Shown in pieces: positions 12,121-26,776 of a DNA stretch of 64,000 nucleotides. The position numbers and the translations under genes were made by a program. Positions within the stretch are counted from its first letter, which is position 1; each line of letters begins with the position of its first letter. This DNA comes from Anseranas semipalmata (taxonomy: Eukaryota > Chordata > Aves > Anseriformes > Anseranatidae). The notes under the pieces are model-generated. The model was given only the letters and a program-made list of their open reading frames with translations, did no database searches and had not been told where the DNA came from. Location of the stretch: positions 755,600 through 819,599 of the forward strand of contig VXAA01007212.1 of assembly GCA_013399115.1 (NCBI GenBank), in the 5' to 3' direction.

Positions 12121-15100
12121 CATTAAGATCAATGTCCCAACCTGCATCAGCAGAGATTGTTGCCCTCTGCCTCTGGGCTACGTCCCCCTCCACTGCGAGC
12201 CCTTTGGATGAGAGGCTGAGGCTTTGGGCCAGAGTGTCTACTGGTGCAAATCAGCCTAGCTCCTTTGAAGCCAGCAACACAAATAGTAATAAATTCAAAT
12301 TATTTGGTTATTTGTATAGGTCACCTAGATTATTGACACTTTGTAAGGAACCTGGATGTTGAAATTGTGGGATCAACTGAAAAATACCAGAAAAATATTT
12401 AACAGTCATTGTGTAATTGATCAGTGGTGGATGCATAAGGACTGATTTATAACACACCATATCATGGTATCACAGATATGTTAATAGCATCCGGGAAGAG
12501 CATAAGGAAGCGAGCATGTTTATGCAAGTAAACATCTTACAAGGACAGGCATTGCTAAATCACCGACTACGTTTCAGTCCTGTTGCTTTCATTTCTGCTT
12601 GCAAAAGGAAGTATGAAGGGACACCGATGCCAGCAAAAGATGCTGTTAAGAAGTGTTTTCAGGCTTACAGATGTTACATACACTTTCTTTCTTTCTTAAG
12701 GCATTTGTTCCTTCATTTCTAGCTTGATAAAGAGTGTCCCCAGCCTTAGTCGTTGATCAGCTCAGACTTCAGCGTGTTTTCATGAGAGGGGAGGAGGAGG
12801 GACAGATCCATCACCGCACAGATTTCACCACTGACAGCAAAGCAGTTCTGAGGTGGATCAAGAAACTTTAGCACAAAGCATCACTGGTTTTCTTGCTATA
12901 TTCAAGAATGCAATGGGTGCTGGGATCCCTCCCAAAAATATAAGAAACAATCAACTAGATGGAGAATAAAGGTACAAGCACTATAGGTTTCCAAAAACAC
13001 TTAATCTGCCTGACAAAAATAATCCTGATGCAGTTGATCCAGGAACCCTCCTATAATTCTTTTGTTCTGCAAGTCTCTGCAGGACACCTTCTCCTTTTGG
13101 AGCCTGCTCTATTCCCTTCTTCTGGATGGAAAGGATTCTGCTATCCTCTTTTCTTTACTCCCCCAAACCCTAATTCAGAGACGTACCTTGCCCTTTCCCT
13201 CCCCTCTCCTCCCCAGAGCATAATTAAAAAAAGGGGGAGAGGGGGTGGAGAAAAAGGAAAATGTAATTTACAAGGTGGAAGTAATATAACAAATGATGCC
13301 TTATGGGGAAACCCACTGCTCTAATAAAGAACTAGTAGGATCTTGGGATCATTCCTTGTTGGGGAGGGTTAATGGAGGCCTTGCTCCTTTGCATCACAGT
13401 ATTAATCTTGACATTTTTAAAGGAGAAAACACTCTCTACTAAAACATAAAAGGCTTTGCCTACAGCGTTGCCTATATGTACCACTTCTTCTATGCAAAGC
13501 TAAAGGATGTGAAGCTATAAACCACTCTGCAGTCACTGCCAGCAGACAAAGGACTTTCTTTAGACAAAGCTGGAGACTGCAGAAAGAGTTAAAACAAACA
13601 GTTAAGATTATACAGCTCACTTCATTTTCCCTTAGGAAACTGAAACATCCCTTTCATTCTACTCCTGCTCCCCCTCTAACAAGTTCAATCCACTCATATG
13701 AAAGGGCCACAATACAATACCCCGAAGGAAAACATATCCCATCTGTGATGTGCACTATTCCTATCTGAAGACCTTGAAGGTCAAGGCTGTGCTAAAAGAG
13801 CAACCAAACTATAACACAACACTTGAGCTTGGAGAAGTTAAGCAAGAATCCCTTGCAGCAGCTGTCTGTGGGAATCCAAGGGAAACCTTGCATAAACTGA
13901 TGGCTTCGGGGAAGTGACCCTGGATTGTACAATGGCAGATTCAACCATTGTCTAATGGGAGTGTCCTGAAAAATTCAATTTTCAGAAAAATTAGCTCTTG
14001 GAAAAGGCCCCCTTTTTATGACTTCTTCTAACTTGGTAAGCTGTGAAAATATAATTTCTTTCTATAGTTTACAAAGATTTCACTCACTACTAAAAGCTTA
14101 ATGTGAAAATGAAAACCATTAAAAAGATATCTGTGCTCACCCATGTACTAATAACAGCTTTGATCATTAAAGACGAGTTTTATTTAACAAATGTCCTGTT
14201 ACTGCCAGGACTTAAGATCTTGATGTCTCTTTCTTTATTCCTACGGTACATTATAATTGCAGCTAGTGATGTTTTAATAGAGGTTTCAAGTTGGCTGTGA
14301 AGGCCTGGGACAGGTTCCATGATCTACAATGTCTTGGTGGTGTGTGCAGGAGTCTTGTGGACCCTTTCAAATGAGGCTCTGAGTTTCTTCCTCCTTATGA
14401 AGGCACATGATGTGATGACCCATTTGGTCTCCCTTGGTTCTTAAGAAAGGAGTCCTTGGTTTTCCCCTTCATGTTATTTCTTTAACTTTTTGAATTTTAC
14501 TTGGAATGGACAGTGGATTCATTTCAACTGCCAACACTCATGAGTGCATCACAGAAGCTGCTGGGAGTGACCTTTTGCTAGTGCTGCCTCATGGCAGTGT
14601 CTTGGCAGGTCAGTGTCTAGCACCCAGCTGTGTTTTAAGCACACTACGTGTTGTGCATGCATCTGAGCTGGACCAAGTTACTGCTTCCATTGCTCACCCC
14701 TGTCCCTACAAGTACAACTACCAAGCCCTCAGACCTTGACAGCAGATCTGCTCAGGTAATTGCTCCCCACTTATTCAATCCAAAATCTCTACTACTTTAT
14801 GCTTGAGTCTTACACTGAATTAAAAGTCTTCATGCTAAATGTGGTCATTTTCACTGAGGCAGGTGTGGGGACAACAACTCAGGCTTGCAGATTTCAAGGA
14901 AATATAACCTGTGGTGCAGGCAAAAGGTTGGTTGACCAACTGTTGCTGTTCTTCATCTAGCTCAGGAGCATCTAGAGGACTGTATGATCACAGTCAGAAG
15001 CTTTGATGATGACCTTGGGAAACTTCCAGGTTCTAGTCCCACAGAGAGGACACTGGGAACCCAGGTGCTTATTCAGGGTCCTAATCAATTCAGTGGTGTT

Positions 15101-16124
15101 TCACTGAAGATCAATGGTCTACCCACCTGCAGCTCCTGTACTGGGAAAGAAGCCAATGTCTCTAACATAGAATACAACCTTAAATCCACATTGTCTTGTC
15201 AGTGTAAGTGAACGCTGCAAGCTTTTAAGAAACTATGTCCTATTAGGCTTTAGAACATTGTATGCTCCAATAAAACCCAGATCTAGGGTGGAAATTCTCA
15301 GCGGTATTGTAGCAATAATCACAGGAATAAGGACTGCAGCAACATTCCCTCAGGAAGTCTGCTTCACTCTCCGATTCCCATGCAGAAGGGATGTGTAAAT
15401 TATTCAAATATACTGTGCAGAAAAAAAGGGCTCTTATGAAAACAAGTACAATTGCTATTTAAGAAGGGAAGGAAATAATGAAGAAGGAGCTTTTTAAAAC
15501 ACGCCCGTAATTTTTCCACAAAGCAACAAGTGGAATTTGTACACAGAACTACTTACTGTGAAAATCTGTTTTGTTGGTTTTGCAAAAAAAAGATTTTTTT
15601 TTTTTCAGTCAGAAACACCCAGGGATACAAAGAAAGTTTGTGAGACTTGGAAGCTGGAATGACAGCTTTAAAATATGACAGTAACTGAGAACCTGTTCAA
15701 TTATTTTACTAGCAGAAAACTCTTCAGATCTTAAAAGTTCATTTTACTTACAACCAAAACTTTGCAAACTTGGGCTCATACCCATGATATACATTTCTCT
15801 GCTTGTTCTGGCATGCAAGACAAAAACAGGGAATTACAACTGACCTGGCACAAACCTTCAAACCAAGTTCGTGACAGCATTTACAAAGCTAATGCTGTGT
15901 GACATGGTTAGCAGGTCAAATGAAAGCAAACCAGAAAGTGGAAGTAAATGATGTAAGAGAATTATGTTTAATTTGGGGAGGTAGAACAAAACTTGAATTG
16001 CTGTGTTGTTGCCTTGAAAATAATACCAGATGGATTCAGAACTCTAAATGGAAGAAAAAAACCTGCCAGCAGCAGCTGCACTTTACACTTGAGTAGCCAC
16101 ACGGGGAAACCAGGGGCAGGTCCT

Positions 16125-16222
16125 CGACCAGGGTAAATTGCCTTAGCTCTGAATGGAACCTGAATTCAGTGGGAGTCTATCTGTTCACTGACTTCAATGA
16201 GCTGTGAATTAGACCCAAGAGT
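16125..16222. repeat. Possible old amniote interspersed repeat
   Basis: This stretch contains gaattcagtgggagtct and, shortly after, ctgacttcaatgagctg and aattagaccc. These words resemble an ancient amniote repeat with a 'gacttcaatgggag' core. The element family is not identified and the boundaries are approximate. Confidence 0.3.
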
Positions 16223-16297
16223 GCCAGGTTTCCATGATTTCAGAATGCTCTCTTCCTCATTAAAATGTACTTACTAGTGACAGCAGCCAATGTTAAC

Positions 16298-16321
16298 CTA
16301 ATGAACAAAGAAGTTCATTAG
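16298..16321. repeat. Short inverted repeat
   Basis: Perfect 9-bp arms, ctaatgaac and gttcattag, separated by 6 bases. Confidence 0.95.
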
Positions 16322-19300
16322 TGACAAAAAGTGCTAATGCATTTTTATGCACCACTCTGACAAAATCATCTTTGAAGAAACCAGAGCAAGAGCCTCACCC
16401 CTGGCTGCCTTGGACAAATTCCTTGGCCAAACAATATGGAAGATCTCCAACAACTGCCTTGCAAGCCTACAGACAACGACTACCTTGGGTTAGGGAAATT
16501 TGGGAAGCATCAGTGCTGTGAAGACTTAGTCTGGTATTTTCCTGAAGATCCTGCTTTCACTTAGATTTCCCTAGGCTCTCAATACTAAAGGAAGTGCAGC
16601 CCTTGCCCCAGGGAAGCTAACACAAGGATAAGGTGCCAAAAGGATGCTCTCTGGCTTTTTTACCACGTACATTTTTAGACTGTTTGATTCCATCTCCCTT
16701 GTCCTGAAAACCATACCAAGCTCCTTAGAGTAAGTCCATATTGCATTTAAGGCCACTAATGTGGATGTAACTGCTGAATTAGCTTTGGGCCAGCTAAGAG
16801 TAATAGGGTCACCGGCAGCAGAAATGTTGCTGAGAGCTGAAACGCACCTGAGTAACTAGGTTAATGCTCAGATAATTAACTTATCTTGTTGTCTGGGCTG
16901 CCAAGGTTACTTTGCTAACCAAAAGCCAAGCAACCCCATTATCTTGGTTATGTGTCTATATGCAGCAGCCACACTATCAAACGTGGAACATATACATAGG
17001 AAGCCCAACTCACCATCTTTTTTGTGTTTGTGTTTGGTAAAGACATGCTCCTTGAATGCTTCTCACTTGTTTTGTTTTTCCTGCAGGCTTCTTGCTTCCT
17101 GGAGCAGAGATCAGATGTTCTGCCACAAAACCAGGAGTAACATACATTGCTGGCTCTCAATACTCCCCATATGCAGCCGTAGCAGTATTTACAGGAGCAG
17201 CATCAAGACCCCAATGGCTTGTCCAGCAGTAAAGGGAGCCACTCAGTCATCATCAGAGATACAGACCAAAGAGGACACTATGAAAGACAAAAGCAGTACG
17301 CAGGTGCCAAGTTTCCACCGAGGGAGAGGGAGAGTTAGGCTAGAACACTGCAGGGGATTTTCCAAGGCACAAACGGCAGCTAGCTTGCCCAACTACCACT
17401 TCAGCCTTTCAGAAGTATCTGGTAAAATGTCTGGCCTAAATCTTCTCTGGCCAGCCCCCTGCCATATTAGTCATGGTTTTACAAACTAAGCATAAAACGC
17501 TCCTCTGTGCGCTTACGTTGGAGCTACGTAAGAAGCAATTGCACAAATGACGGATCACAGGGACTCAGGCTTTCCACAGCTCCAAGATGAAAGAAGAGTG
17601 ATAACAGAAGGCAGTAAGTGAACCTTAAAAAAAGCTTGAGTCACCTTAGGACAACCCAATTCAAATATCCTGAGAGGCTGCAGAGTAAGGAAGGATTGCT
17701 ACATCCAGCCATGTCCCTCAGCCTTCCAGCATGCTTTTGGTATGGAGCACACCACAGGCAAAAGTGAGGAATGATGGTATTGCACCACATACTTCCCACC
17801 CAGAAGCTGCAGCCACCGTTGAGACACCACTGGCCATATTTTTGACACATGTATCAATAATTAAGAATGAGAGGTAGGACTCTCAAATACAAAACAACAA
17901 ACCACAAACCCAGCCCCACCCTCCCAACACCAAGCCCTTAAGCAATACTGGAAGTATTAAGAGTGTTAATTGCTCTACAGCTCCAAGAACTCAACCTCCT
18001 GAGAGAGCTGCATTAAAAGATAATTCTGGCTGCCATCTCACAACGCTGTGCTGAGCAGGAGAGCTCCATAACCTGCCATAAACACAGACAGGAATACAGT
18101 ATTGCTGTAAATACCATCATGTCTCAGAGCAAAATCATAGTGACAGGCACTCTGGTCTGCTGCAGTTTACAATTGCATGAAATAGGGGAGTGGGTAGGGT
18201 ACAGTAACAAATAACAGGTAGAGATTTCAAAACAGAGAAACCCATTATTTGTAAGAAAGATGCAGTCAGAAGAACTGCAGGCAAGGTGTATTGATGGATT
18301 CTCAAGTCTCTGGCTGTTGATCCTATTATGCTAAAAAATTACTTTATCCCCTTTTCCACAATGCCATGTTTACTTAGGAGGCATTAAAAAAAGAGAAGAG
18401 GAAAAAGGGTAAAAGAGCAAAAACTACAATGACTGAATCTAAATTTATATGCACAACAGAGACAGATAAAGCATCCCAGGGGACCTTATCAGTTTTACAC
18501 AATAACCAACAGGCTGTTTCCTGTATATAGCAGCTTAAGGTCGGCGGATGTTTATTAGAGGCAGAGGGGAAAGGAAATGCAGTATCTTTGACTGACGTGG
18601 CGTGGATATATGAGGAGTGCTATTTATGCTTTTGACTTGAATAAGAACCACAGTGACTCATAGCTGTCTTATACTTAATATTCCAATTAGTGCTCCAGGA
18701 ACACTGAGCACTACTGCCCCAAAAATGTGGGGCTTGCTTACTGTTCCTTACAAGAAATATAAGAAGGCAGTAAGAATTTAGTCTTCTTCAATCCATTACC
18801 ATCTCTCAGTTAAGAACTGCTGGGATAAATCAACCTCTTTCCACCCCCTTTGATTTTTTAAAAAGAGATATTAATTATTAAACATATTTATATCTTGTCC
18901 AGTGGGAATCCAGCCTAGGTTTGAGGCCACACTAAATACAGCTCTGTGGTATGCTAGAGAAATAGGCTGTCTGTGTGCTAATTCTTTTCATTCCTGGAAG
19001 CCCTGTGGAAACATGAGAAGAGAGGTAGGCATTTGGTCCACTGTTTTTCTATGAATCAACCTAATATATTATTGAATCAGGAGTTCTGGAAACACAGCAG
19101 GCATGGAGGGGGTTGGGGGAAGGGAGATCTTGTGCAACAACAGCTCTCCCTGCTATCTGGCTATGATGAGGAGCTTTAACCGGAGGTGGGACAGCAAGCT
19201 GGAAAAGTTAGGATCATACAGAGTATTTAACAGACACCCTTCCCTAGAGAGGCAAAGAGGCATTTGCTTGCCATCGTTACGCTGCAGTGAGTTCCAAGAG

Positions 19301-20474
19301 AAGGTCTTTAGGGCTCCATCAAGCTGCTTTAACTCTGTGCTGAGCACAGGATATGGCCACGGGTGGAACATTTCGGCCTCAGTGAGGTAACAGAGCACAT
19401 GATGCTTCAATGTTTCATGAGGAAACAAAGCATACGGAGAAGCATCTTGGGAAAACAAGGCAATGTGCTTCCTGGTTGGAAGAGGAGAGACAATAAGTCA
19501 GCGTCTGCTGGAGACTTTGGAACTAAACAAATGATATTTCATTTTGGGGAATGTGAATAACCCTGCCGTGTGTAACCAAATGCTTCCTTCACTTTTCCCT
19601 CTGGTGTGAGACAGTAGAAGTACAATTATACTTGCTTGTACAATTACTCGTATTTGCTCTTTGAAATGCTCATCATTTTTCAGAGCTGTACAGAAAAACA
19701 AACACTCCACTCAGAGCTTTACCTACCTTTGCAGGGGAGTTGACTTTCCTGGTTCCACACACGCTGGACATAGTCCCTGAGGTCAAAAGGCATGTAGGAC
19801 ATTTTTATCCCCAAAAGCCTTGAGAGGGACACTGTGACCAAGGCAAGGACAAGGACGAAATGGAACAATTACTCTTTTTCCACTACCCCAGGATTATACA
19901 GGCCTGCAAATAAGAAAGGGCATATGACACTCCACTGGTGTGTGTATGTGTGTGTGTGGGGGGAGTGCAGCTGTACACATTGCACACCATCTGAAACATG
20001 TTGCTAATGATTACTGTTCTCTGCAAGAACAAAAAACCACACTCTATCACCCAGAACAGACAGATAAACCTTCACCCTTTGTTCCAATCACCTTTTACCA
20101 AACCTTATGTGTAAAACTACCGTGTAAATTCTCTGTTTACATTTGGAGATCCACAGAGGGGAAAGGTATATATGGACATTTAAAAATATTTCAAATAATT
20201 TCACCAACAAATTGGATGGAAATCTACCTGCCTTTCAAGTAAGGCCTCTGATCTAGTTAGGAACACTGACTTCCTGATCGTAATTCTTTACTATTGAGCT
20301 GCAAGTTGTACCTTTAGGCTTGGATGTTCAGAGGGTGTGATTCCTGCAGTAGGTTTCAAGGAGAGCTTACCTCCCACCTAAGTGCCATGAAAGGGGAAGC
20401 CAAACATCTGAGTTTCAAACAACTTTGCATATTAGCATCATGCTGGAAGCTGCTAGATGCATGTAGCCGTCCTG

Positions 20475-20560
20475 AAAGCTTGAGTCATATTCAAGTACCT
20501 AAGTGGAGAAAACTTTTAGAGCCATTAAGTGCAGTTAGGCACGTACCTTTCTTGCTCTGC
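20475..20560. repeat. Possible old amniote interspersed repeat
   Basis: The words caagtacctaagtggag, attaagtgcagttaggcac and gtacctttc recall a common amniote repeat with a 'taggcacctaa' core. A related stretch is at 8750-8815. Assigned by eye only. Confidence 0.3.
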
Positions 20561-22815
20561 CCCACAAGCTAGACATTATCTGGGTGAAATGGCAGCAGAA
20601 TGGAGTTTCAGGCCAGCGTGTAAGCGGCAGCATGATTCATAATCTCTGCTCCAGGGGCTGAGTACACCAGGAGGCCCTGCCACCACTTATGCCCTGACAA
20701 GTCCCTCTAGATTCAAGTCTCACCTCTCAGCATCCTGCAAGGACCGATTCACAGACATCTCTCTAACATTCAGGCAAGTATTATTTGTACTGTGGAAAGT
20801 CACCAAACAAATATTTGGATAAACCTATCCTCAACTGCAGACACCAAGCACTGAGTTGAAACCACTTCCACTGACTCTTTTGGGAAGGATAGGCAGGTGG
20901 ATGCGTACTCTGAATGACTGAGCAGTTAACTTCAGCTGCACATCTCCAGCTTTTTAAAGGGAGAAGCAATGTATGTCTTTAGCAATGTCCAAGAGCTTAG
21001 CCTTGAGGAATACAAGTCAACTAGTAGTAACAGCACTTCTTGCCCACCTTGGGCCTGTTTTGAAAAAGAAACAGGGATAAAATGAGATGAAGTGATTGAG
21101 GTTGGAGATGGGAATGGTTCACTGTGAATCATATGGCTACAAAAAGGGTATGACATGCACAGCCTTCTGTACAGCACAAGGGAGGGAAGACAGGTGTCTC
21201 ATGAATTATGAGTAAAGTGGGACAATTTAGGAAAAGTTTTAACTTTAAAAAAAAAAAAAAAGGAAGAGACCAAAAGCCATTAGATACATAACCTTGTAGT
21301 CTAATATGGCCATAAATTAACAGCTGCACTATATTATGTAAATTTATGTTAAATTATTCACTACCTGTCACCATATCCCCATAAAAAAATCTACGTACTG
21401 ACATTTACGAAAAATGACATCTTCTGATAATAGTTTTGCTACATATTTCAGTGGCTGCAATTGCCTTTTAACCATCTTGACTGCTGCTGAGGCAAACACT
21501 ACTTAAACAGGGATGCTTTAGGAGGTTTAATGAATTCATTACTATTCACAGATTCACCCTCTAGGAGGGCACTGTCCACGTAAGCCAGTGTCCTTAGGGC
21601 AGTACGCTTCTTCCTCTGGTTTCAGAACTTGCTGAGAGGAGCCAGGAAGGATCACACAGGTCCCTCTGCTGCTCCAGCTATGAGCTGAAATCGGACATCC
21701 CATAAAGGCCCTGGCTGAACCTGTTCAGTGCCAAAGGTGCTGGCCACTAAACACAGCAGGGCCATGTCCAAGTGATGAATGGCCCAGCCTGTCCTCCTTC
21801 CCCAGTAATGAATCAGAGCAATCACCTAGCTGTGGACACCTAAGCTCTTCTTGAGATGGGATGCTTCCTGAATCATGCTTGAGACTGTCCCTCAGCTTTC
21901 CAGCTGTGTGCTCCTGCTGACTGTGACTAATACGCGAGTGGGACTCCCCAGCGATTCCGACCGTAGCGAGGCACGGCACACAGGGCATGTTATCCATGCT
22001 TATTTCTAAATACCACACGCAATGGTTGGGGAACTTCTTTGTGTCTCGTCCCTCGCAGCCTCTCAAGGAGCAAGGTGCATGCAGCCTCACTGCATCTTAT
22101 TTGAGGCACTTAGCTAAGGCAACTATGTGAGAAGCCAGGGGATCATTCAGACTTCAGGACAGGACATAATTCCCTCTGTGGATGTCCACCTCCACCAACT
22201 ACAAACGAAGCCCATGATGTGAGTTCACGTGAGCTTTGCAGGGTTTACTCACCTCACACTGCAACTCTGTGTAGATGGTAGAGTATCTCTGGTACCTGGC
22301 CTCCCTCTTTAAGGGTGGAGGCAAGAAGCTCTGGCTCAGCTCTCCAGTCAAGAAGAGAATCAGACCGGCTTTACTACCAGCTTGCTAGCTGACCTCTAAC
22401 ATCCAGCTTATGCACAAACTGATCTGCACGCACAGAGCAGCCATTTGTTACAGGCAACAGCATCGTGACTTAAGGTGGCAACAGCAACTGGAGTTCACCA
22501 AAAGACTCCCACTGATCAACTTTGCACCAAGCCAAGGGTAAAGAGCAAAACTCTGAAGTTCACTAAGAAATAGGGAAGAAGCTCTGCTTCTTCAGCAGCT
22601 TCTTCCTGACAAATTTTGAGTATAAGCTAAGAAGAGGGGCAGAGGGCAAAAGATAAAAGAAAATTCAGGTGCCCTTCTATTAAGCCAAAAAACATGCAAT
22701 AAACTAATAACAACAACAGTACTTCCACGGCCAGTGTCCCTAATTTGACCTTGCAGTTCTGCTCAAAAGCATTAAGCCAACATTTCAGAGACAGGAGAAA
22801 GAGACTACATGTTAA

Positions 22816-22850
22816 GGAAAGAAAGAAAGAAAGGGGGAAGGGAGGGAAGG
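22816..22850. repeat. GAAA/GGGA purine-rich simple repeat
   Basis: gaaagaaagaaag passes into ggggaagggagggaagg. The plus strand is purine-only here. Confidence 0.9.
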
Positions 22851-23430
22851 CAGAAGAATAAACAAGCTTTTGCGACAGCAGGAAGCTCTCTCTTAATTCT
22901 GAGATAATGAAACGCTTCTAACCAGGCCCAACTGCTGAATATTACAAGAGCCATCATCTCGTGTGGATTGCATGCAGCTTTATTTTCTACTCCCCTGCAT
23001 GGACTGAATATGATTCACAGCACAGTCACAGGAAACAGTCATTACTATTTATTTGGAGCAAGATGAGTGACTGCTCTAAACAACATCAACTGCACCTGCG
23101 ATAGCGCACAGAATGTTTTTTATTAAGCACACCCATGCCCTCTTTTTTCCCCACTTCTCTTCAATATTCTCTTCACAAAGAACATTTTATTACAGCACTG
23201 GCTGTGTAGTTCAAAAGGAAAGAGGCAGATTCACAATGATCATTAGCAAAGATGCAAAAGCATGGCAGCGAATGTCAGCTTTGACACTTTGTGTGGTCAG
23301 ACACACCCCTACACCATACACATGCCACGCAAACAGTATGCACAACCATGAAGAGACAAGCAATTCATAAAGTATAGCAAGACATAACATAATTGTAATA
23401 TTATAATATGCATAGATGTGTGTGCACATG

Positions 23431-23442
23431 CCCCCCCCCCCC
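23431..23442. repeat. Poly-C run
   Basis: Twelve consecutive C on the plus strand. The length may be unreliable, because homopolymer C is error-prone in sequencing. Confidence 0.95.
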
Positions 23443-24410
23443 AAGTTTGCATTTCTGCTGCTGCCTGGACCACATCAGCACATCCGGACTTCACCTGCTC
23501 CAGGTAGCCCCAGCAAACACCTCCCCAGAGCAGCTCCTCCGTTCCCTTCACTGCTCACAGTGCTGCTGCAGCAATTTATCTCTGGCTACACAGAGAGGCA
23601 AGCAGTCTGCTCCCAAGCTTGCTGCTGCTCCTTCTCCTGCCGTACTTCAGCAGCTGATGCTGAAGCCTTGCTGGTCCCCAAGATGCTGCACCCGTGGTTA
23701 GCACTTCCCCATGAGGTGATCGGGCCTCAGCTAATTCCCACCCCATCGTTATTGCCCCTGTCAGCAGTCTCTGCTGATGAAGGTATGCTTTTAGACTGAT
23801 ATTCTGGATTTAAAAAACAGCTACAGAAAATTCAGAACACTCAAAGTACAGACCTCTCTTTAGTCTACAGCCTTTATTGCCCAAGTGCATGCACCTGATG
23901 TGCTCACAAAAATGTCCTCACTGGCAAAATCCTCTTAGAATAGCACTGTGCTGTTTTCTGCTGGTTTCAGGCCAACAGCAAGGAGAAGTTAAGGCCATTT
24001 CATCCCTCTGCTGTAGATACCAGTGTCTCAAGTACCTGCATCCTGTGATGCCATTAAAAGCTTCAGGAGATTGAAAGTCTGGGTTTTCTTGTTTGTCTAA
24101 CAAAGTAAGGTACTTCACAGAATAATGGATTGCTCTTGAAAACTAATATTCTTAATAGCAGTGAACAGATGCACAGACCGGAGTGTTTTTTCCATAGCAA
24201 ACTTAGTACTTATTTTTGTAAATTATGTGTGGCCTCTGGAGTAAGTGTGATTTCCGATCACCACGCTTAGCAGAAGATCCTATTTCTACACGGTCACTCC
24301 AAGACCAAACGTGACCAACGCAAACAGAGCTCCCTCACAAAACAGGGAGCAGTTCAGAGCCCAGCACCTCTGTGATTGATGGGTCATGGAGAGAACAACA
24401 AAACAGGGCA

Positions 24411-24472
24411 AAGAAGGAAGGAAGGAAGGGGTGGGGGAAGAGGGGATGGATAATGAGGGGAGAAAAGGGGTG
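24411..24472. repeat. GGAA purine-rich simple repeat
   Basis: ggaaggaaggaagggg is followed by further G/A-rich sequence to about 24472. Confidence 0.85.
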
Positions 24473-26709
24473 CAAGGACTTCATGGTGCCCTACAGTCTC
24501 TTTATGTTATGGTAGTGTCCTAATCATGTGTAGATCATGCACCCAGATACCCAGATGCTAAAGCAATAGGCATAGGTAAAAAGATGCTGGGAAAAAAAAA
24601 AAGGCAAATTAAGGGGGTTAATATATACACCACTAAAAACTGCATTTGGCTGGACCACAAGCTGTAAATGGTCCTATGTGTTGTGGTACAGGCTGCATGC
24701 TTTTCCCCAGCTGGTTTCAACCTCTAAATAGTGCTTCTCCAAGCACCATCTAGCAAAGGGCTGTTAGGAGAGGACATACCTTCCACCTGAGGAGGGGCTG
24801 CACCTGCTTTGTGTCTCAGCACCTGCAGTCGGTGCCCAGAGCAGAGGGCAACTCAGTGCTCTGCTCCCTGCAGGGCTGAGAGCTCTGCTCCGCCATTTGT
24901 GGTGACGGACATCAAGCAGGAAATAAAGACTCTCATTTCATTGTTGCAAAAGTACGGCGAAGTACATAATGTGAAACAACACAAGCTAAACATTTCAAAA
25001 GAGCCTCAGGGTCCCGGCAGAGGCCGGCAGCAGGGATATCCCAGCAATGAAGAGCACCGGGCAGCAGGGCTTTCCATGATGCTGTACCTAAAATCCCAGG
25101 AGAGCGCCTGGTGTCGTGCCTCTGCATGACAGCCTCGAGACAACCTAACCACAAAAGCAGTGGTTATGGTGATGTCAGTCCCGGCCTGCAGCCCGCTCTC
25201 ACCTGCGGCGGGGGGAGAAAGCTGTTCGCTTTCCGTGCCCCGATTTGCTTTGTTCACCACACGTTACATGGACCTTGTCACACTGGATTTGATCAACAGT
25301 CTGTCTGTGTCGATACTCTGCAGAAAAGTGGAAGCAACCCTGAATCAGGCAGGTGAGAAATAACTCATTCCCAGCATCAAGCCTTTTCCCGATCCCAAGG
25401 AGAATGTCTTAAATTCTGAGGTGGGAGGACCACCAAAAGCAGTCCCAGTTAGGGTGCAGTTTCCTTTGCAACGTAGACACCAGCTCACTAGGAGCTGATC
25501 TCAAACTATTATCAATTCACTCTTGCCTCTGATAGCCATTAGTCAAGCAGTATCTGGGGACAGATTCTCGTCCTGATTACAGTGCAGTAGGCCCCGAGCT
25601 GACAAGGTTACTCCACATTTATGCCCCCAGAACCAAGAAGCAGGTCCCACGTTTTATCTTCCTGCATGGGTGGCAGCTGAGGCAAAGCCCGGGAACAGCG
25701 GTCAGGGGGCAGCTGGTGCGGGCAGGAGCGGCGTGGGGCCGGACTGTGATTGTGGGGCCATGCAGAGGGAGCCACCTCTGAGCTGGCCAGGGACAGAGCT
25801 GCCCCTTGTCCTCGGCCGTGGGGGCTTCCTGGGGACAGGTCACCCTCACACCAGTATGCTGAGGGCTGGAGCGATCGTCGTGGTTGCCACTGCTGCCAGG
25901 GCCTTCCCTCCTCAGCACCGCCAGGGCAATGCCTGCCCCCCTGAATTATTTTAAGCAAAAGCCAGGGTTTGAGGCAGAAAGTGCTTCTCAACGTGTGAAC
26001 CCTCAGCCCACAAGCAGAGCTAGAGCTGTGAAAGGTTGGTGGGCTCCCCCCCTGCCCCTGGTGCTTAAATGATTAATTAACAATTTCTAGAAACTAATTC
26101 ACAAAAGGAGAAAGGGCAGATTTTCAAAACTATCAGCTTGTAAATGGAGCAGAGCTGATTCTCTGGCAACTCTTCTAACAAGGTTTCTTTTTTTCACAGT
26201 ATTTGTTTTATGCTTCCTAAAGATCTGTCCCTCGTCTAAATCCCAGCAGGGGGAGATGCCAGTGGAGTTTAATTACATTCCACCTATGGGGAACATTCAA
26301 GGAATGGGACTCTGAAAAAAACAACATCTTGGTATGAAAAAAAGAAAAAAGTAATCTGATTAAAGCAATGATATGAATGTGCTGTGTCTCCTGACCATAG
26401 GTTTAAAATATTCCCTTCTTACAAGTCTCGGGGCACAGAGCCAAATTCTCTGCTGAAGCAAACAGGGAATTTATACCATCAATTTACAGCAGACGTTCAG
26501 CATTCAGGCCTACGGTTTAAGTAAATAGTCATGTGAAGTGGAATTTTAAAGGATTTTGGTGTTTTGGTTTTCTTTTTTCTTATATATAAACTGGACACAC
26601 CATGTTCTCTGGTGAAAACCCTTGTGACTGGGGACAGGTTTTAGCTTGGACATGAGCTATTGTTAGGGCTTCGAGGGACGAAAACGGGCCCCGTGCCCCA
26701 CTGGCTCAC

Positions 26710-26711
<2 letters not shown>

Positions 26712-26754
<43 letters not shown>

Positions 26755-26776
26755 TGTGTGTGCGTGTGTGCGTGCA
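26712..26776. repeat. (GT)n microsatellite
   Basis: About 20 uninterrupted GT units (26712-26752) are followed by an interrupted tail of gagtgtgtgtgcgtgtgtgcg. This alternating purine-pyrimidine tract can adopt Z-DNA and is likely length-polymorphic. The open frames across it on both strands are artefacts. Confidence 0.97.

Noticed and set aside
16944..17489. 181-codon plus-strand open frame, the longest in the window
   Set aside because: Unrecognisable protein, no supporting splice pattern or domain. Length is within chance expectation for 64 kb.
25608..25991. GC-rich segment with several overlapping open frames, considered as a CpG island or exon
   Set aside because: CpG observed/expected by hand count is below 0.5, and no translation is recognisable; overlapping frames are expected in GC-rich DNA.
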